Source: Pollutimonas nitritireducens
Lineage (GTDB): Bacteria > Pseudomonadota > Gammaproteobacteria > Burkholderiales > Burkholderiaceae_B
DNA: 64,000 bases
Assembly (NCBI RefSeq): GCF_002849615.1
Contig: NZ_PDNV01000005.1
Coordinates: 186,001-250,000 of the forward strand
Direction of reading: 5' to 3'
Below are positions 17,638 to 27,235 of this stretch, piece by piece (positions within the stretch are counted from its first letter, which is position 1; each line of letters starts with the position of its first letter). The position numbers and the translations under genes were made by a program. The notes beneath the pieces are model-generated. The model had not been told where the DNA came from and did not search any database. It saw only the letters and a list, made by a program, of their open reading frames with translations.

Positions 17638-18627
17638 TCAGAATGGGATCTGTAGCCAGCAAAGACAAAACTGGTTCTGCGCATCCGTCCATACAGGTCC
17701 CAGCTCGAACCCTGTTTTGACCGCCATGCTTCGCAAGCCGTCCACCGTATATTTATGGGAATTTTCAGTGTGCAATGTTTCCCCTTGCGCAAAAGAAAAG
17801 GTCTGGTCGCAGACACGAACCCGTTGGGACCGCAGGCTCATCAAGTGCATCTCGACGCGTTGTAATGGCGCGTTGAAGAAGGCACTGTGGGCGAACGCGT
17901 TGATCTCGAAATTTGCATCCAGTTCGCGATTTGCGCGAATGAGCACATTACGGTTGAAGGCCGCCGTGACTCCCTGACTATCGTTATACGCGGCATGGAG
18001 AATCGCTGGATCCTTGATCAGATCGACACCCAGCAACAGTCCTCCGCCGCGTAAAAGGTGACGTGCCTGCTTCAAGAATGTCAAGGCTTCGGACGGACAC
18101 AGATTCCCTATGGTTGAACCGGGAAAAAAACCCACACGTCGATCGCAGTTGCGGTGCATTGCCGGCAGCCGCAAAGGACTGGTGTAATCGCCCACGACTG
18201 GTCGCACGTCAAGCTCGGGATAGCGACGCTGCAAAGTTTCAGCCGCCGCTGCAAGATGGGAGCCGGAGATATCAATGGGGACATAACAATGCGGAGTATC
18301 CATGGCATCCAGCAGCAGTTGTATTTTCTGCTGGGAACCTGCCCCGAATTCCACGATCTCCACATCCTTTCCCAGGAACTCAGCGATCTCCTGCGCGTGC
18401 AACTTCAATAGTGATAATTCCGCGCGCGTGGGGTAGTACTCGGGCAGCTCGCATATCTGATCAAACAAGGAAGAGCCTTGCTCGTCATAAAAATGCTTGG
18501 GGGATAAATACCGCGGGCGGCTTGCGAGCGCCTTGAGCATGTCCGCTGAAAAGTCGTCCGTCGGAGCCTTGCCCGCGGACACGCTGAACAGCGTAGTGCT
18601 GCGATGAGCCTGTTGGCCTATGGTCAT
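17638..18627 (-). CDS. egtD: EgtD, L-histidine N-alpha-methyltransferase
   Basis: 329 aa. This SAM-dependent enzyme trimethylates histidine to hercynine, the first step of ergothioneine synthesis. The SAM-binding motif is EFGAGSQQK (93-101), followed by VPIDIS, and the family hallmark GFFPGSTIGN is at 166-175. Its start overlaps the egtB stop by 4 bp (ATGA), the usual egtB-egtD pairing. Confidence 0.94.
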   Translation of the reverse strand: MTIGQQAHRSTTLFSVSAGKAPTDDFSADMLKALASRPRYLSPKHFYDEQGSSLFDQICELPEYYPTRAELSLLKLHAQEIAEFLGKDVEIVEFGAGSQQKIQLLLDAMDTPHCYVPIDISGSHLAAAAETLQRRYPELDVRPVVGDYTSPLRLPAMHRNCDRRVGFFPGSTIGNLCPSEALTFLKQARHLLRGGGLLLGVDLIKDPAILHAAYNDSQGVTAAFNRNVLIRANRELDANFEINAFAHSAFFNAPLQRVEMHLMSLRSQRVRVCDQTFSFAQGETLHTENSHKYTVDGLRSMAVKTGFELGPVWTDAQNQFCLCWLQIPF

Positions 18628-19904
18628 ATGTTGTCCCTTGCCAATCGCAACCCCGAGAATTGCCAGCGCGCGCTCGGCTGGAAGAAATTACGATAGGTCA
18701 CCCGCGTATGCCCGGGGGGGGTTGCGAAACTGCTGCCTCGCAATACCAGCTGGCCGACCATGAATTTACCGTTGTATTCGCCGACCGCGCCCGGTGCAGA
18801 ACGAAAACCCGGATAAGGATCGTAGGATGACCTCGTCCACTGCCAGGCATGTCCGGTCACTTGCGCCATTCGTGGATCCCGAGCCGCCGCCTCCCACTCA
18901 AACTCAGTCGGCAGCCGGGCTTGCGCCCATTCAGCGTATGCCGCCGCCTCGTAAAAACTGATATTAGTGACTGGTGCTGAGGGATCCAGAGGCCGCACAC
19001 CGTCAAGTCCAAACGTTTGCCAGCCCTCTATTCCGGCTTCGGGTTCATCCGGTGCCATCCAGTATGCCGGCGCCGTCCAGCCCCAAGATTCGACCGCAGC
19101 CCACCCATCAGACAACCACAATCCGGCATGCTGATAGCCGCCGTCGAACACGAATTCCGCGAATTCACCACAGGTTACAAGGCGGTCAGCCAGCCTGTAA
19201 GGAGACAACAACACATGGTGTCTTGGTGTTTCGTTATCGAATGCAAAATCCTCCTCACCGGCAGTGTCGATGCAACCGATTCCAACGGTTCCTCCCGGTT
19301 GAGGCAACCATGTGAGCCCATGTTCCGTAGCCATGGAAGCGGGGGACAGGGAATCTTTGTCGCTGCCAGATCGGTAGGCCGGCAGCAAGGGATTGCAGGA
19401 GAACAAGTGCAGGATATCGGTGAGCAGCAGCTCCTGGTGTTGCTGCTCGTGGTTCAAACCGAGTAAGAGCAATGGCCTGATCTTGAACCAGGCGTCCGGT
19501 CCAGCATGTTCGATCAATTGCTGCATGGCGGCGTCCACATGTCGGCGGTAGTCGATCACCTCGTCCACGGTAGGACGCGTCAATAGCCCACGCCGCGGCC
19601 TTGGATGCCGCGAGCCGAGGCTTTCATAATAAGAGTTGAAGAGGTAGTGGTACCGATCATTGAAAACCTGGTAATGCGGCGAGAAAGGCCGCAGCAGCAT
19701 TGTTTCAAAAAACCAGGTGGTGTGGGCCAGATGCCATTTGCTTGGGCTTGCATCGGGCATGGATTGGACGCATTGGTCCTCAGGCGACAAAGTCGCGGTG
19801 AGCTCCAGGCTGTAGTCTCGGACGCGAGTGTATTGCCTCAGCATGAAGGTGCGCGGCAAGGTCGCGGCTTGCGGCTTGAGAGCCGCCGAGGGGATTGCTG
19901 ACAT
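18624..19904 (-). CDS. egtB: EgtB, iron-dependent sulfoxide synthase of ergothioneine synthesis
   Basis: 426 aa. An N-terminal DinB-type helical domain supplies the three-histidine iron site (H61 in HLAHT, H152 and H156 in NHEQQHQE). The C-terminal half is a formylglycine-generating-enzyme (FGE) fold (LPTEFEWEAAARD, GHAWQWTRSSYDPYPGF). EgtB joins hercynine with gamma-Glu-Cys or Cys using O2. No egtC amidotransferase or egtE lyase lies nearby, so this may be a cysteine-using pathway type or those genes are elsewhere. The SDR gene is 18 bp upstream. Confidence 0.93.
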   Translation of the reverse strand: MSAIPSAALKPQAATLPRTFMLRQYTRVRDYSLELTATLSPEDQCVQSMPDASPSKWHLAHTTWFFETMLLRPFSPHYQVFNDRYHYLFNSYYESLGSRHPRPRRGLLTRPTVDEVIDYRRHVDAAMQQLIEHAGPDAWFKIRPLLLLGLNHEQQHQELLLTDILHLFSCNPLLPAYRSGSDKDSLSPASMATEHGLTWLPQPGGTVGIGCIDTAGEEDFAFDNETPRHHVLLSPYRLADRLVTCGEFAEFVFDGGYQHAGLWLSDGWAAVESWGWTAPAYWMAPDEPEAGIEGWQTFGLDGVRPLDPSAPVTNISFYEAAAYAEWAQARLPTEFEWEAAARDPRMAQVTGHAWQWTRSSYDPYPGFRSAPGAVGEYNGKFMVGQLVLRGSSFATPPGHTRVTYRNFFQPSARWQFSGLRLARDNI

Positions 19905-19922
19905 AGGCCGTCGTTCCCCGGA

Positions 19923-20972
19923 TCAGCGAGTGGGACCGCGACGCACCGCGAGGCGTAGCACGCCATAGGCAATCGCCAGGCCCGCGCTGGTAAGGGTGAG
20001 GGCACGCCAGCGAGTGTTCATATCGGTGTAAACGCTGAAGCTGCGTGCATGTTTATCGGTATCACGACTTTCTCTTGCCAGGTCATCGCCCGCATCCCAT
20101 AGGGCGTCATGGCGCGCCTGCGCTGGCCTATCACTACGCTGCGCGCGAATCATCGACCTGCCTAACAATTTGTCGGCAAACGAGGGCATCCGCTGGCCGA
20201 ATGCTGAAATGGCCTTCGAAGCGCTGCCGACAAATACATCCCGCATAGGATGTTCCGCAGCATAGAGGATGGCTTCCGCCACAACCTTTGCGTCATAGAC
20301 GGGTGGTGCAAGCTGCGGCTCCACATCCAGATAATTCTTGGCATGCTGTAAAAAGCCGGTATCGATCGAGGCGGGTTTGATCAATGTGACCGAAACCGGG
20401 GCACCATCGGCTTCGAGTTCCATGCGCAGTGCGTCCGTGAATCCCTTTACCGCATGTTTGGAGGCCGAATACGCACCTTGAAGGGGCACGGCGCGGTCGG
20501 AAACTTCACTCCCCACGTTGATCAAGGCGCCTCCTGTCAGGCGCAGTTGGCTGATGGCTGTCAGCGAGCCGTAAACCACACCCCAGTAATTGGTCTCGAA
20601 CAATTGGCGCTGATCATCAATAGCGACTTCTTCCAGCTTACCGAAAATGGATACGCCGGCGTTGTTGACCCACGTTTCTACGCCGCCGAAAGCAGTAATC
20701 GCCGCATCCAGAATCTTCCGATGATCCTCCTGTATGCCGACATCGGCCTTGACAGCGATGGCGTCGGCCCCCTCCGCTTTAAGCTCCTCGACCAGCCGGT
20801 CGAGCGCGGGCTTGTTTCGGCAGGCGAGCACAAGTCGGGCGCCGCGCCGCGCCGCGATGCGCGCGGTGGCCAATCCAATGCCGCTACTGGCACCGGTAAT
20901 GACGATAACCTGCTGTTTCAGGGGTTTTAGCGTCTTTTTCAATTTATTTCTCCTTACCGCGTTGAGCGTCAA
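19923..20972 (-). CDS. Short-chain dehydrogenase/reductase with C-terminal membrane helix
   Basis: 349 aa. A classic SDR domain has the cofactor motif TGASSGIG (about 27-34), the NAG motif (NNAG) and the catalytic YSASK. The family usually ends near residue 260. Here about 90 further residues follow, including a basic region and one hydrophobic segment near the C-terminus (ALTLTSAGLAIAYGVLRLAV), so the enzyme is probably tethered to the membrane. It is the first gene of the SDR-egtB-egtD run. A role in ergothioneine metabolism is only suggested by position. Confidence 0.85.
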   Translation of the reverse strand: MTLNAVRRNKLKKTLKPLKQQVIVITGASSGIGLATARIAARRGARLVLACRNKPALDRLVEELKAEGADAIAVKADVGIQEDHRKILDAAITAFGGVETWVNNAGVSIFGKLEEVAIDDQRQLFETNYWGVVYGSLTAISQLRLTGGALINVGSEVSDRAVPLQGAYSASKHAVKGFTDALRMELEADGAPVSVTLIKPASIDTGFLQHAKNYLDVEPQLAPPVYDAKVVAEAILYAAEHPMRDVFVGSASKAISAFGQRMPSFADKLLGRSMIRAQRSDRPAQARHDALWDAGDDLARESRDTDKHARSFSVYTDMNTRWRALTLTSAGLAIAYGVLRLAVRRGPTR

Positions 20973-21157
20973 TATGCCTCGGCTTCTGAAGGACCTGGAA
21001 CCTGAGCGCAGTACTCGCCAGCAACTGGCGGTCCCGCATAAATGGGTATGACGTTTGCTCGGCGCTCAAGCTTGCCGGCGTCTGGTCCTTATAATAAGCA
21101 CCGAGGGTTGGGGAAGGGTTGGCGCCTGCCCATTGTTTGCTTCATTCCGGAATTCGT

Positions 21158-22078
21158 ATGGAAGAACTCGTATCAAAGGTTGCTGCGTCGGATCGACCGA
21201 ATGGCAAGCAAATTTCGAAGTTGCGTTACTGGCTGGTGCTATCCATCCTGGCTATCGCGACGATTCTTCTATGCGTGGCTCTCTATACAACCTTGATCGA
21301 CCCAAACCAGAAGATGGTGGGCGCCCTATGGGGCGGATCGATGGCGGCGTTGGCCACCGCACTTGGCACCTTGCCCATACTTTTCTCTTTAAATTTCTCC
21401 CAGCGCTCCTACGACAGCATGCTGGGATTCGGCGCAGGCGTCATGTTGGCCGCGTGTTCATTCTCCTTGATTATTCCGGCATTGGACGCCGCCGAGTCCC
21501 AAGGGTTAGGCCCCTGGAGTGGTAGCGGCGTCGTGGCGGGTGGCCTGCTGATCGGAGCACTCGTCCTGCTCTTGATTGATCGCGTAATGCCGCACGAGCA
21601 CTTCGTGAAAGGACTTGAAGGCGGACATGCACGTAAACTCAAACGTGTCTGGCTGTTTGTGCTCGCCATATCGCTGCACAACCTGCCGGAAGGTCTTGCC
21701 ATAGGCGTGGGTTTCACCGGCCCCGACGCACTTGCCGCGCAGGCTCTCGCCATGGGGATCGCCATTCAAGACGTTCCGGAGGGTATGGTGGTCGCTTTGG
21801 CACTCCGTGGCGTCGGATACGGTCGAGGACTGTCGGCTGGGGTGGCTGTATTATCTGGGCTGGTAGAACCTTTGGCCGCCGTGTTCGGGGTAGCCATAAT
21901 CGGTATTTCGGCCGCACTCTTACCTTGGGGCATGGCCGCCGCAGCGGGCGCGATGCTTTTCGTGATCAGTCACGAAATCATCCCGGAGTCTCACCGGCAA
22001 GGCCACGAATCTTCGGCAACGATTGGACTCATCATTGGTTTTGGCCTGATGATGGTTCTGGATACGGCTCTGGGATAG
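21158..22078 (+). CDS. ZIP-family divalent metal transporter (ZupT/GufA-like)
   Basis: 306 aa from the ATG at 21158; an in-frame ATG at 21119 is possible. About eight membrane helices carry the metal-site motifs HNLPEG (H174 onwards, helix 4) and QDVPEG (Q204 onwards, helix 5), which is the binuclear-type arrangement. A His-containing cytosolic loop (MPHEHFVKGLEGGH) lies between helices 3 and 4. Likely imports Zn, Fe or Mn. It stands alone and ends 2 bp from the convergent DUF3309 gene. Confidence 0.88.
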   Translation: MEELVSKVAASDRPNGKQISKLRYWLVLSILAIATILLCVALYTTLIDPNQKMVGALWGGSMAALATALGTLPILFSLNFSQRSYDSMLGFGAGVMLAACSFSLIIPALDAAESQGLGPWSGSGVVAGGLLIGALVLLLIDRVMPHEHFVKGLEGGHARKLKRVWLFVLAISLHNLPEGLAIGVGFTGPDALAAQALAMGIAIQDVPEGMVVALALRGVGYGRGLSAGVAVLSGLVEPLAAVFGVAIIGISAALLPWGMAAAAGAMLFVISHEIIPESHRQGHESSATIGLIIGFGLMMVLDTALG

Positions 22079-22080
22079 GG

Positions 22081-22239
22081 CTATACGTATCCCAATGCGA
22101 GCAGCACAAGAAGTATCACGAGCAGGATACCTATTCCGCCTGTAGGCCCGTACCCCCAACCTCGGCTATGGGGCCAACTGGGAAGCACTCCAATGAGTAT
22201 CAAGATAAGTATGATCAGCAATATTGTTCCGACTGACAT
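22081..22239 (-). CDS. DUF3309 small membrane protein
   Basis: 52 aa from the ATG at 22239, with GGAG upstream. Two hydrophobic stretches flank the conserved middle LPSWPHSRGWGYGPTGG, which is the hallmark of the DUF3309 family. The function of the family is unknown. Convergent with the ZIP gene and divergent from the MscS gene. Confidence 0.82.
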   Translation of the reverse strand: MSVGTILLIILILILIGVLPSWPHSRGWGYGPTGGIGILLVILLVLLALGYV

Positions 22240-22412
22240 ATCATTCTCCGTTACGGTTACCCCACACGATAACTCGGCTACGCTTCCATCGTGGCAAGCC
22301 AAGCCAGCCCGCCGTAACCCCAGCAAGTGTCATGCCACACGAAGGCCATGCGGGTATGCGGTTTGCTCCGGGACGGAATTCTTTCAGACTACGACTGCTT
22401 ATATTTGAATCA

Positions 22413-24704
22413 ATGCTTATGCCTTTGCTCCGTCGGAATATAACGCTCCTCCCTGCTTTATTGATAACCCTGTTGGTGATCTTCTCCATCGCGGGCGATG
22501 CCCATGCGGTCGAACCTGCGGGTCCGGCCAGCGCAGCCCAGACCGACGCCACCACAACACTGACCCCCGCCCAGGCTCGACATGCGTTGTCCATTCTTCA
22601 GGACGACGCCAAGCGTGCAGAGCTAGAACAGACTTTGCACGCTATTGTTCTGGCCAGCGGTGGCGAGCAGCCCGCTGCCACCCTCGCGGAACCGAGCAAA
22701 GAAGAGGACGCACCGGTCGCACTTACCCGGGGAGGGCTGCTCGATCAGTTGCTTGCCGCGACCAGCCAACGATTGGCTCAAGTGTCAGATTGGTTCCAGT
22801 CCAGCGCTCGCTCGCTCACCAAATTAAGAGATCCGGCCCAGTGGTGGCAAGCATCAACGACCGCAGCCAGAGACCAGAAAGGTCTGTTTGTCTCGTTCGC
22901 GAAGGCAATACTTGTCCTGGCCGGCGCGCTTTTGGCGGAATGGCTCTTGATTCGTGGATTGAAGCGAGGCCGCGATATCCTGTCACCCTCGCTCGGCACA
23001 ACGACGCAACTGGCAACGGATGGTCGGCCACTGGAAGCGGAACGATACTCGAGCCTGCTTCGACGCATTCCATATGCCTTGGGACAAGGTGTGCTCAATT
23101 TGCTGCCCTTACTCGGCTTCGTTGCCTTGGCCAGTATTCTGGGCAGCGTCGTAAGCCAGCAAGGTTCCGCGCTCCATGAGGGGTTACTGATCATCGTGGG
23201 CGCCTACGTGTCGACGCGGATAGCACTTGCAATCTTGAAGCTGTTCGTATCACCCGTTCACGAGAACCTTCGCTTGATGCACATAAGCCAGTCCAGCGCC
23301 GTGTGGGTGTATCACTGGCTCCGCTGGATCATAGTAATCGCAGTATTCGGCACAGCACTTGCCAATATACTTCTCGCAATGGGAGCAAGCCCGGACCTGT
23401 ACGAGACCATTTCCAAGCTTGTCGCGTTGATTGTTCACGTACTTTTACTGATGATGGTTTGGCGCAGCAGGAGAGCGATAGCGGCATTGATTCGAGGCAC
23501 GCCGACCGGCAGTGTCGGATTGTTCGGCATCAGGCGGGTCGTTGCTGACGTATGGCCATTCCTGGCAACTGTACTCATTGTCGGGGTCTGGCTTTTGTGG
23601 TCCGCGGGGACGCCTGGCGGCTTTGAGCGGCTTGTACAGTTGTTCGCATGGTCGGCCGCCGTCATGGTTGCGGCAGGTTTGCTCGCGATTTTCGTACTGG
23701 GGGCAGTGGACCGGGCTTTCGCACGGGACAAGGAAAATTCACCTGAGCAGCCCGTAACAAGGGAAGCTCCTCGCAATCTCTACCGCAGTCTTGTACACCG
23801 CCTGATCCACATCACCATCGCCGTTGTCACCGGCCTTGTATTGCTGCAAGTCTGGGGCTTCGATGCATGGAACTGGTTCAGGGAAGGTTCGGTAGGGCGA
23901 CGTCTGGCCTCCGCTGCGGTGACTATTGCCATCACTTGTGCGCTGGCTGCCATCGCGTGGGAAAGCTTGAATACAACGATCACCCGGCGCCTTGACCGTT
24001 GGCGCGCCGCGGAGGAGTTCGCGCGCGCGGCGAGGCTGCGCACACTGGTTCCCATGATGCGCACCGCGCTATTCGTCGCGATTGCTCTGGTAGTGCTATT
24101 GACGGCCCTCAGCCAGTTGGGCGTCACCATTGCACCCTTGCTGGCCGGCGCCAGCATTATCGGGGTGGCGTTGGGATTTGGGTCGCAGAAACTGGTCCAG
24201 GACTTTATCACTGGGATCTTCCTGCTTATGGAAAATGCCATGCAAGTGGGTGATTGGGTCACAGTTGCCGGACTTTCAGGGAGTGTCGAATACCTGTCGA
24301 TCAGAACCGTGCGGCTGCGGGCGGGCGACGGCGCGCTGCACGTGATCCCATTCAGCGCCGTGTCGACCGTTACGAACACCAACCGTGGCGTGGGCAACGC
24401 GTCCGTGCGGGTCAGCGTCACCGCGGACTCCAATGTGGAAGAGGTATTCAATGCGCTCAAGAGCGTGGGTGCGGACCTGCGCGCCGATCCGAGGTTCAAG
24501 GATCTGATTCTGGCCGACCTCGATATCTGGGGCGTCGACCAAGTGGACGGAAACATGATTACCGTAGCAGGCCAGATACGTACATTGGACAAGGGTCGGT
24601 GGCCGGTGCAACGGGAATTCAACCGTCGCATCCTGCAGTGTTTCCGTGATCGCGATATTCGGCTCGTCAATCCCAAGGAAACGATGGTGATCAATGCCGG
24701 GTAA
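22413..24704 (+). CDS. Large MscS-family mechanosensitive channel
   Basis: 763 aa from the ATG at 22413, chosen because a signal peptide follows (cleavage near DAHAVE); the ribosome site is poor and a second ATG sits at 22419. A periplasmic N-terminal region (to about 150) is followed by many membrane helices. The pore helix (LAGASIIGVALGFGSQKLVQD) and the MscS beta domain (GDWVTVAGLSGSVEYLSIR) come next, then an alpha/beta C-terminal domain. It resembles the larger MscK/YbiO/YjeP-type paralogues. It opens on membrane tension to release solutes in osmotic downshock. Confidence 0.88.
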   Translation: MLMPLLRRNITLLPALLITLLVIFSIAGDAHAVEPAGPASAAQTDATTTLTPAQARHALSILQDDAKRAELEQTLHAIVLASGGEQPAATLAEPSKEEDAPVALTRGGLLDQLLAATSQRLAQVSDWFQSSARSLTKLRDPAQWWQASTTAARDQKGLFVSFAKAILVLAGALLAEWLLIRGLKRGRDILSPSLGTTTQLATDGRPLEAERYSSLLRRIPYALGQGVLNLLPLLGFVALASILGSVVSQQGSALHEGLLIIVGAYVSTRIALAILKLFVSPVHENLRLMHISQSSAVWVYHWLRWIIVIAVFGTALANILLAMGASPDLYETISKLVALIVHVLLLMMVWRSRRAIAALIRGTPTGSVGLFGIRRVVADVWPFLATVLIVGVWLLWSAGTPGGFERLVQLFAWSAAVMVAAGLLAIFVLGAVDRAFARDKENSPEQPVTREAPRNLYRSLVHRLIHITIAVVTGLVLLQVWGFDAWNWFREGSVGRRLASAAVTIAITCALAAIAWESLNTTITRRLDRWRAAEEFARAARLRTLVPMMRTALFVAIALVVLLTALSQLGVTIAPLLAGASIIGVALGFGSQKLVQDFITGIFLLMENAMQVGDWVTVAGLSGSVEYLSIRTVRLRAGDGALHVIPFSAVSTVTNTNRGVGNASVRVSVTADSNVEEVFNALKSVGADLRADPRFKDLILADLDIWGVDQVDGNMITVAGQIRTLDKGRWPVQREFNRRILQCFRDRDIRLVNPKETMVINAG

Positions 24705-24743
24705 ATACCCCACAGCGCCGATGGCGGCGTAGCGATCAACATC

Positions 24744-25556
24744 ATGGACGCCTTGCTACTAGTGGCCCTGGTCATCGCCGCCATTGTGCTGGTCGATCTT
24801 GTACCGAAACTGAAGTTGCGCCATGCAATTCGCTCTCCGTTCCCTCCTCACTTTGAGAAGATACTGGAGAAAAACGTTCCAATCTACAGAAAGCTCCCTG
24901 CGGATTTGCGTCAGCAACTGCATCGCCTGATCCAACACTTCCTTCACACGAAGGACTTTCACGGGTGCGGCGGGCTGGAAATCAACGACGAGATCCGGGT
25001 GACCATAGCCGGCATAGCCTGCCTCCTTTTATTGAATCGCAAGACGCGTGTCTATCCCGAACTTACGTCCATTTTGGTTTATCCGTCGGCATTTCTCGCC
25101 CCGCGGACTGAAATAGACACCGTGGGAGTAGTCTCGTACCACGAAGATGATTTGCTCGGCGAATCGTGGGGCGATGGTCGCGTGGTACTGGCATGGGATC
25201 ATGTCAAACTGGGCAGCCGCGATTTCACAGATGGCCATAATGTGGTGCTGCACGAATTTGCGCATCAGCTCGATGAGGAATCCGGCGGAGCCGACGGTGC
25301 GCCAATACTGGGGAGCCGCAACAACTATCAACGCTGGGCTTCCGTCTTCTCCCACGAATTCGCTAGTCTCCAGGCCATGATTGACCACGACCATGACACG
25401 GTCATCGACGAATATGGTGCAACCGACCCTGCCGAATTTTTTGCTGTGGCAACCGAAACTTTCTTTGAAAAGCCCCGGGAAATGGCAGCGCACCATGCTG
25501 CACTGTACGAGGAATTAAAGAGGTACTATCGGGTGGATCCGCGTGAATGGCTGTAG
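24744..25556 (+). CDS. mtfA: MtfA/M90-family zinc metallopeptidase
   Basis: 270 aa. One N-terminal hydrophobic segment, longer than in E. coli MtfA, may anchor the protein. The zinc site is HEFAH (H170, E171, H174), with the downstream Glu in AEFFAVATE. In E. coli, MtfA binds the repressor Mlc and affects sugar transport; other roles are not known here. It lies 40 bp after the MscS gene and overlaps no neighbour except the DUF1810 upstream region. Confidence 0.87.
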   Translation: MDALLLVALVIAAIVLVDLVPKLKLRHAIRSPFPPHFEKILEKNVPIYRKLPADLRQQLHRLIQHFLHTKDFHGCGGLEINDEIRVTIAGIACLLLLNRKTRVYPELTSILVYPSAFLAPRTEIDTVGVVSYHEDDLLGESWGDGRVVLAWDHVKLGSRDFTDGHNVVLHEFAHQLDEESGGADGAPILGSRNNYQRWASVFSHEFASLQAMIDHDHDTVIDEYGATDPAEFFAVATETFFEKPREMAAHHAALYEELKRYYRVDPREWL

Positions 25557-25564
25557 GTGTAAAA

Positions 25565-26005
25565 ATGAATGACCCTTATGATTTGCAACGCTACGTGCTT
25601 GCCCAGGACCCCGTTCTTGACGAGGTCTACGAAGAATTGCGCAAGGGCCGAAAAAGCAGCCACTGGATGTGGTTCATCTTTCCGCAGATGAAAGGGCTGG
25701 GAAACAGCGACATGGCACGCAAGTTCGCCATTGCATCGAAAGAAGAGGGCAGGGCCTACCTGGACCATCCTCTGTTAGGTACGCGGTTGCGTGCATCCGC
25801 AAAACTGGTAAATGCGGTCAAGGGTCGAACCATAGAAGACATCCTGGGGCATGTCGACGCCATGAAATTTCGTTCTTCCATGACCTTGTTCTCTTATATT
25901 GCTCCAGCAGAAGAAGTTTTTGCAGCCGCACTGAAAAAGTATTTCGACGGCAAAATGGACGCCGCCACACTGGCGCTGCTTGCAAGCACCGGTGAGCCAG
26001 GTTGA
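25565..26005 (+). CDS. DUF1810 family protein
   Basis: 146 aa from the ATG at 25565, 8 bp after the mtfA stop; this start gives the family's usual beginning (NDPYDLQRYV). Conserved family stretches are SHWMWFIFPQ, LRASAKLVNAV and MKFRSSMTLF. DUF1810 proteins are cytosolic and share the fold of NADAR-type ADP-ribose-related proteins; no activity is established to my knowledge. Likely in one unit with mtfA. Confidence 0.87.
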   Translation: MNDPYDLQRYVLAQDPVLDEVYEELRKGRKSSHWMWFIFPQMKGLGNSDMARKFAIASKEEGRAYLDHPLLGTRLRASAKLVNAVKGRTIEDILGHVDAMKFRSSMTLFSYIAPAEEVFAAALKKYFDGKMDAATLALLASTGEPG

Positions 26006-26012
26006 CGCTCCC

Positions 26013-27221
26013 ATGACGTCCGTAAATACCCGTATCGAATCCAGCCCATGGTCGATCTTCCTGATCTTCCTCCGCCTCGGGCTCACCTCTTTTGGCGGTC
26101 CGGTCGCCCATCTGGGCTACTTTCACCATGAATTTGTAACGCGTCGCGCCTGGCTGTCAGAACGCAGCTACGTTGATTTGGTGGCCTTATGCCAGTTTTT
26201 GCCGGGCCCCGCCAGCAGTCAGGTCGGAATCGCGATCGGCTTATCACGTGGCCGCTACGCTGGAGCCATAGCGGCTTGGGCTGGCTTCACGCTGCCTTCG
26301 GCCATAGCCTTGCTCTTGTTCGCTCAAGGGCTTTCAATGTATGGCGACGGCCTCGGCGCCGGTGCACTGCATGGCCTGAAGGTGGTGGCCGTAGCCGTCG
26401 TTGCTCAAGCGGTATGGAGCATGGCGCGAACTCTATGTCCGGATGCCCCGCGTATCACCATCATGGCCATCGCGGCGTGCGTTTGCTTGCTTATCCCTTC
26501 CGCATGGGCGCAAGTGGGTACCTTGGCCGTGGCAGCACTTGCTGGGCTCATCATGTTCAAGCCGCCAACAGATAATGTGCACGACCCTTTGCCCATCGCG
26601 ATCAGCCGGCGGACCGGCATGATTTCCCTGTCACTATTCGTTTTACTGTTGGGCGGATTGCCAATACTCGCACAGATAATGCCCAATCAAACCATTGCGG
26701 TGATTGACGCTTTCTTCCGCGCCGGATCACTGGTCTTTGGCGGCGGCCACGTCGTGCTGCCATTGTTGCAAGCCGAAGTCGTGCCTGCTGGATGGATCAG
26801 CAATGAAACATTTCTGTCTGGATATGGTGCCGCTCAGGCGGTGCCAGGTCCGCTGTTCACGTTTGCATCCTTCGTTGGCGCATCCTTGTCAGGGGCGGTC
26901 CACGGCTGGATGGGCGGCATGATCTGCCTGATCGCCATCTTCGCGCCATCTTTTCTGTTGGTGGTGGGTGTATTGCCATTCTGGGATCAAGTGCGCCGCA
27001 ATACGCGCAGCAGGGCCGCACTCACGGGTATTAACGCCGCCGTGGTCGGATTGTTGCTGGCGGCCCTTTATCAACCGGTGTGGACCGGCGCCATCCATGA
27101 GCCCAGCGATTTCGCCCTCGGGCTAGCGGCGTTCATCGCACTCGTGTACTGGAAGCTGCCGCCATGGCTGGTTGTCTTGGCCTGCGCAGTGGCCGGATGG
27201 ATATTGAGCAGGGCGGCGTGA
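26013..27221 (+). CDS. chrA: ChrA, chromate ion transporter (long, two-domain CHR protein)
   Basis: 402 aa from the ATG at 26013. Two homologous CHR domains each begin with the family pattern: FGGPVAHLGYF near residue 25 and FGGGHVVLPLL near 247. The first domain continues with QFLPGPASSQVGIAIG. CHR proteins export chromate, lowering toxicity. No chrB regulator is adjacent. It starts 7 bp after the DUF1810 gene and is convergent with the TerC-type gene. Confidence 0.9.
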   Translation: MTSVNTRIESSPWSIFLIFLRLGLTSFGGPVAHLGYFHHEFVTRRAWLSERSYVDLVALCQFLPGPASSQVGIAIGLSRGRYAGAIAAWAGFTLPSAIALLLFAQGLSMYGDGLGAGALHGLKVVAVAVVAQAVWSMARTLCPDAPRITIMAIAACVCLLIPSAWAQVGTLAVAALAGLIMFKPPTDNVHDPLPIAISRRTGMISLSLFVLLLGGLPILAQIMPNQTIAVIDAFFRAGSLVFGGGHVVLPLLQAEVVPAGWISNETFLSGYGAAQAVPGPLFTFASFVGASLSGAVHGWMGGMICLIAIFAPSFLLVVGVLPFWDQVRRNTRSRAALTGINAAVVGLLLAALYQPVWTGAIHEPSDFALGLAAFIALVYWKLPPWLVVLACAVAGWILSRAA

Positions 27222-27235
27222 AGGCGTCAACAATC

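Noticed and set aside
23780-24784. Minus-strand 334-codon frame opposite the MscS gene
   Set aside because: Ser/Arg/Thr-rich with no fold signature; the channel on the plus strand is clear.
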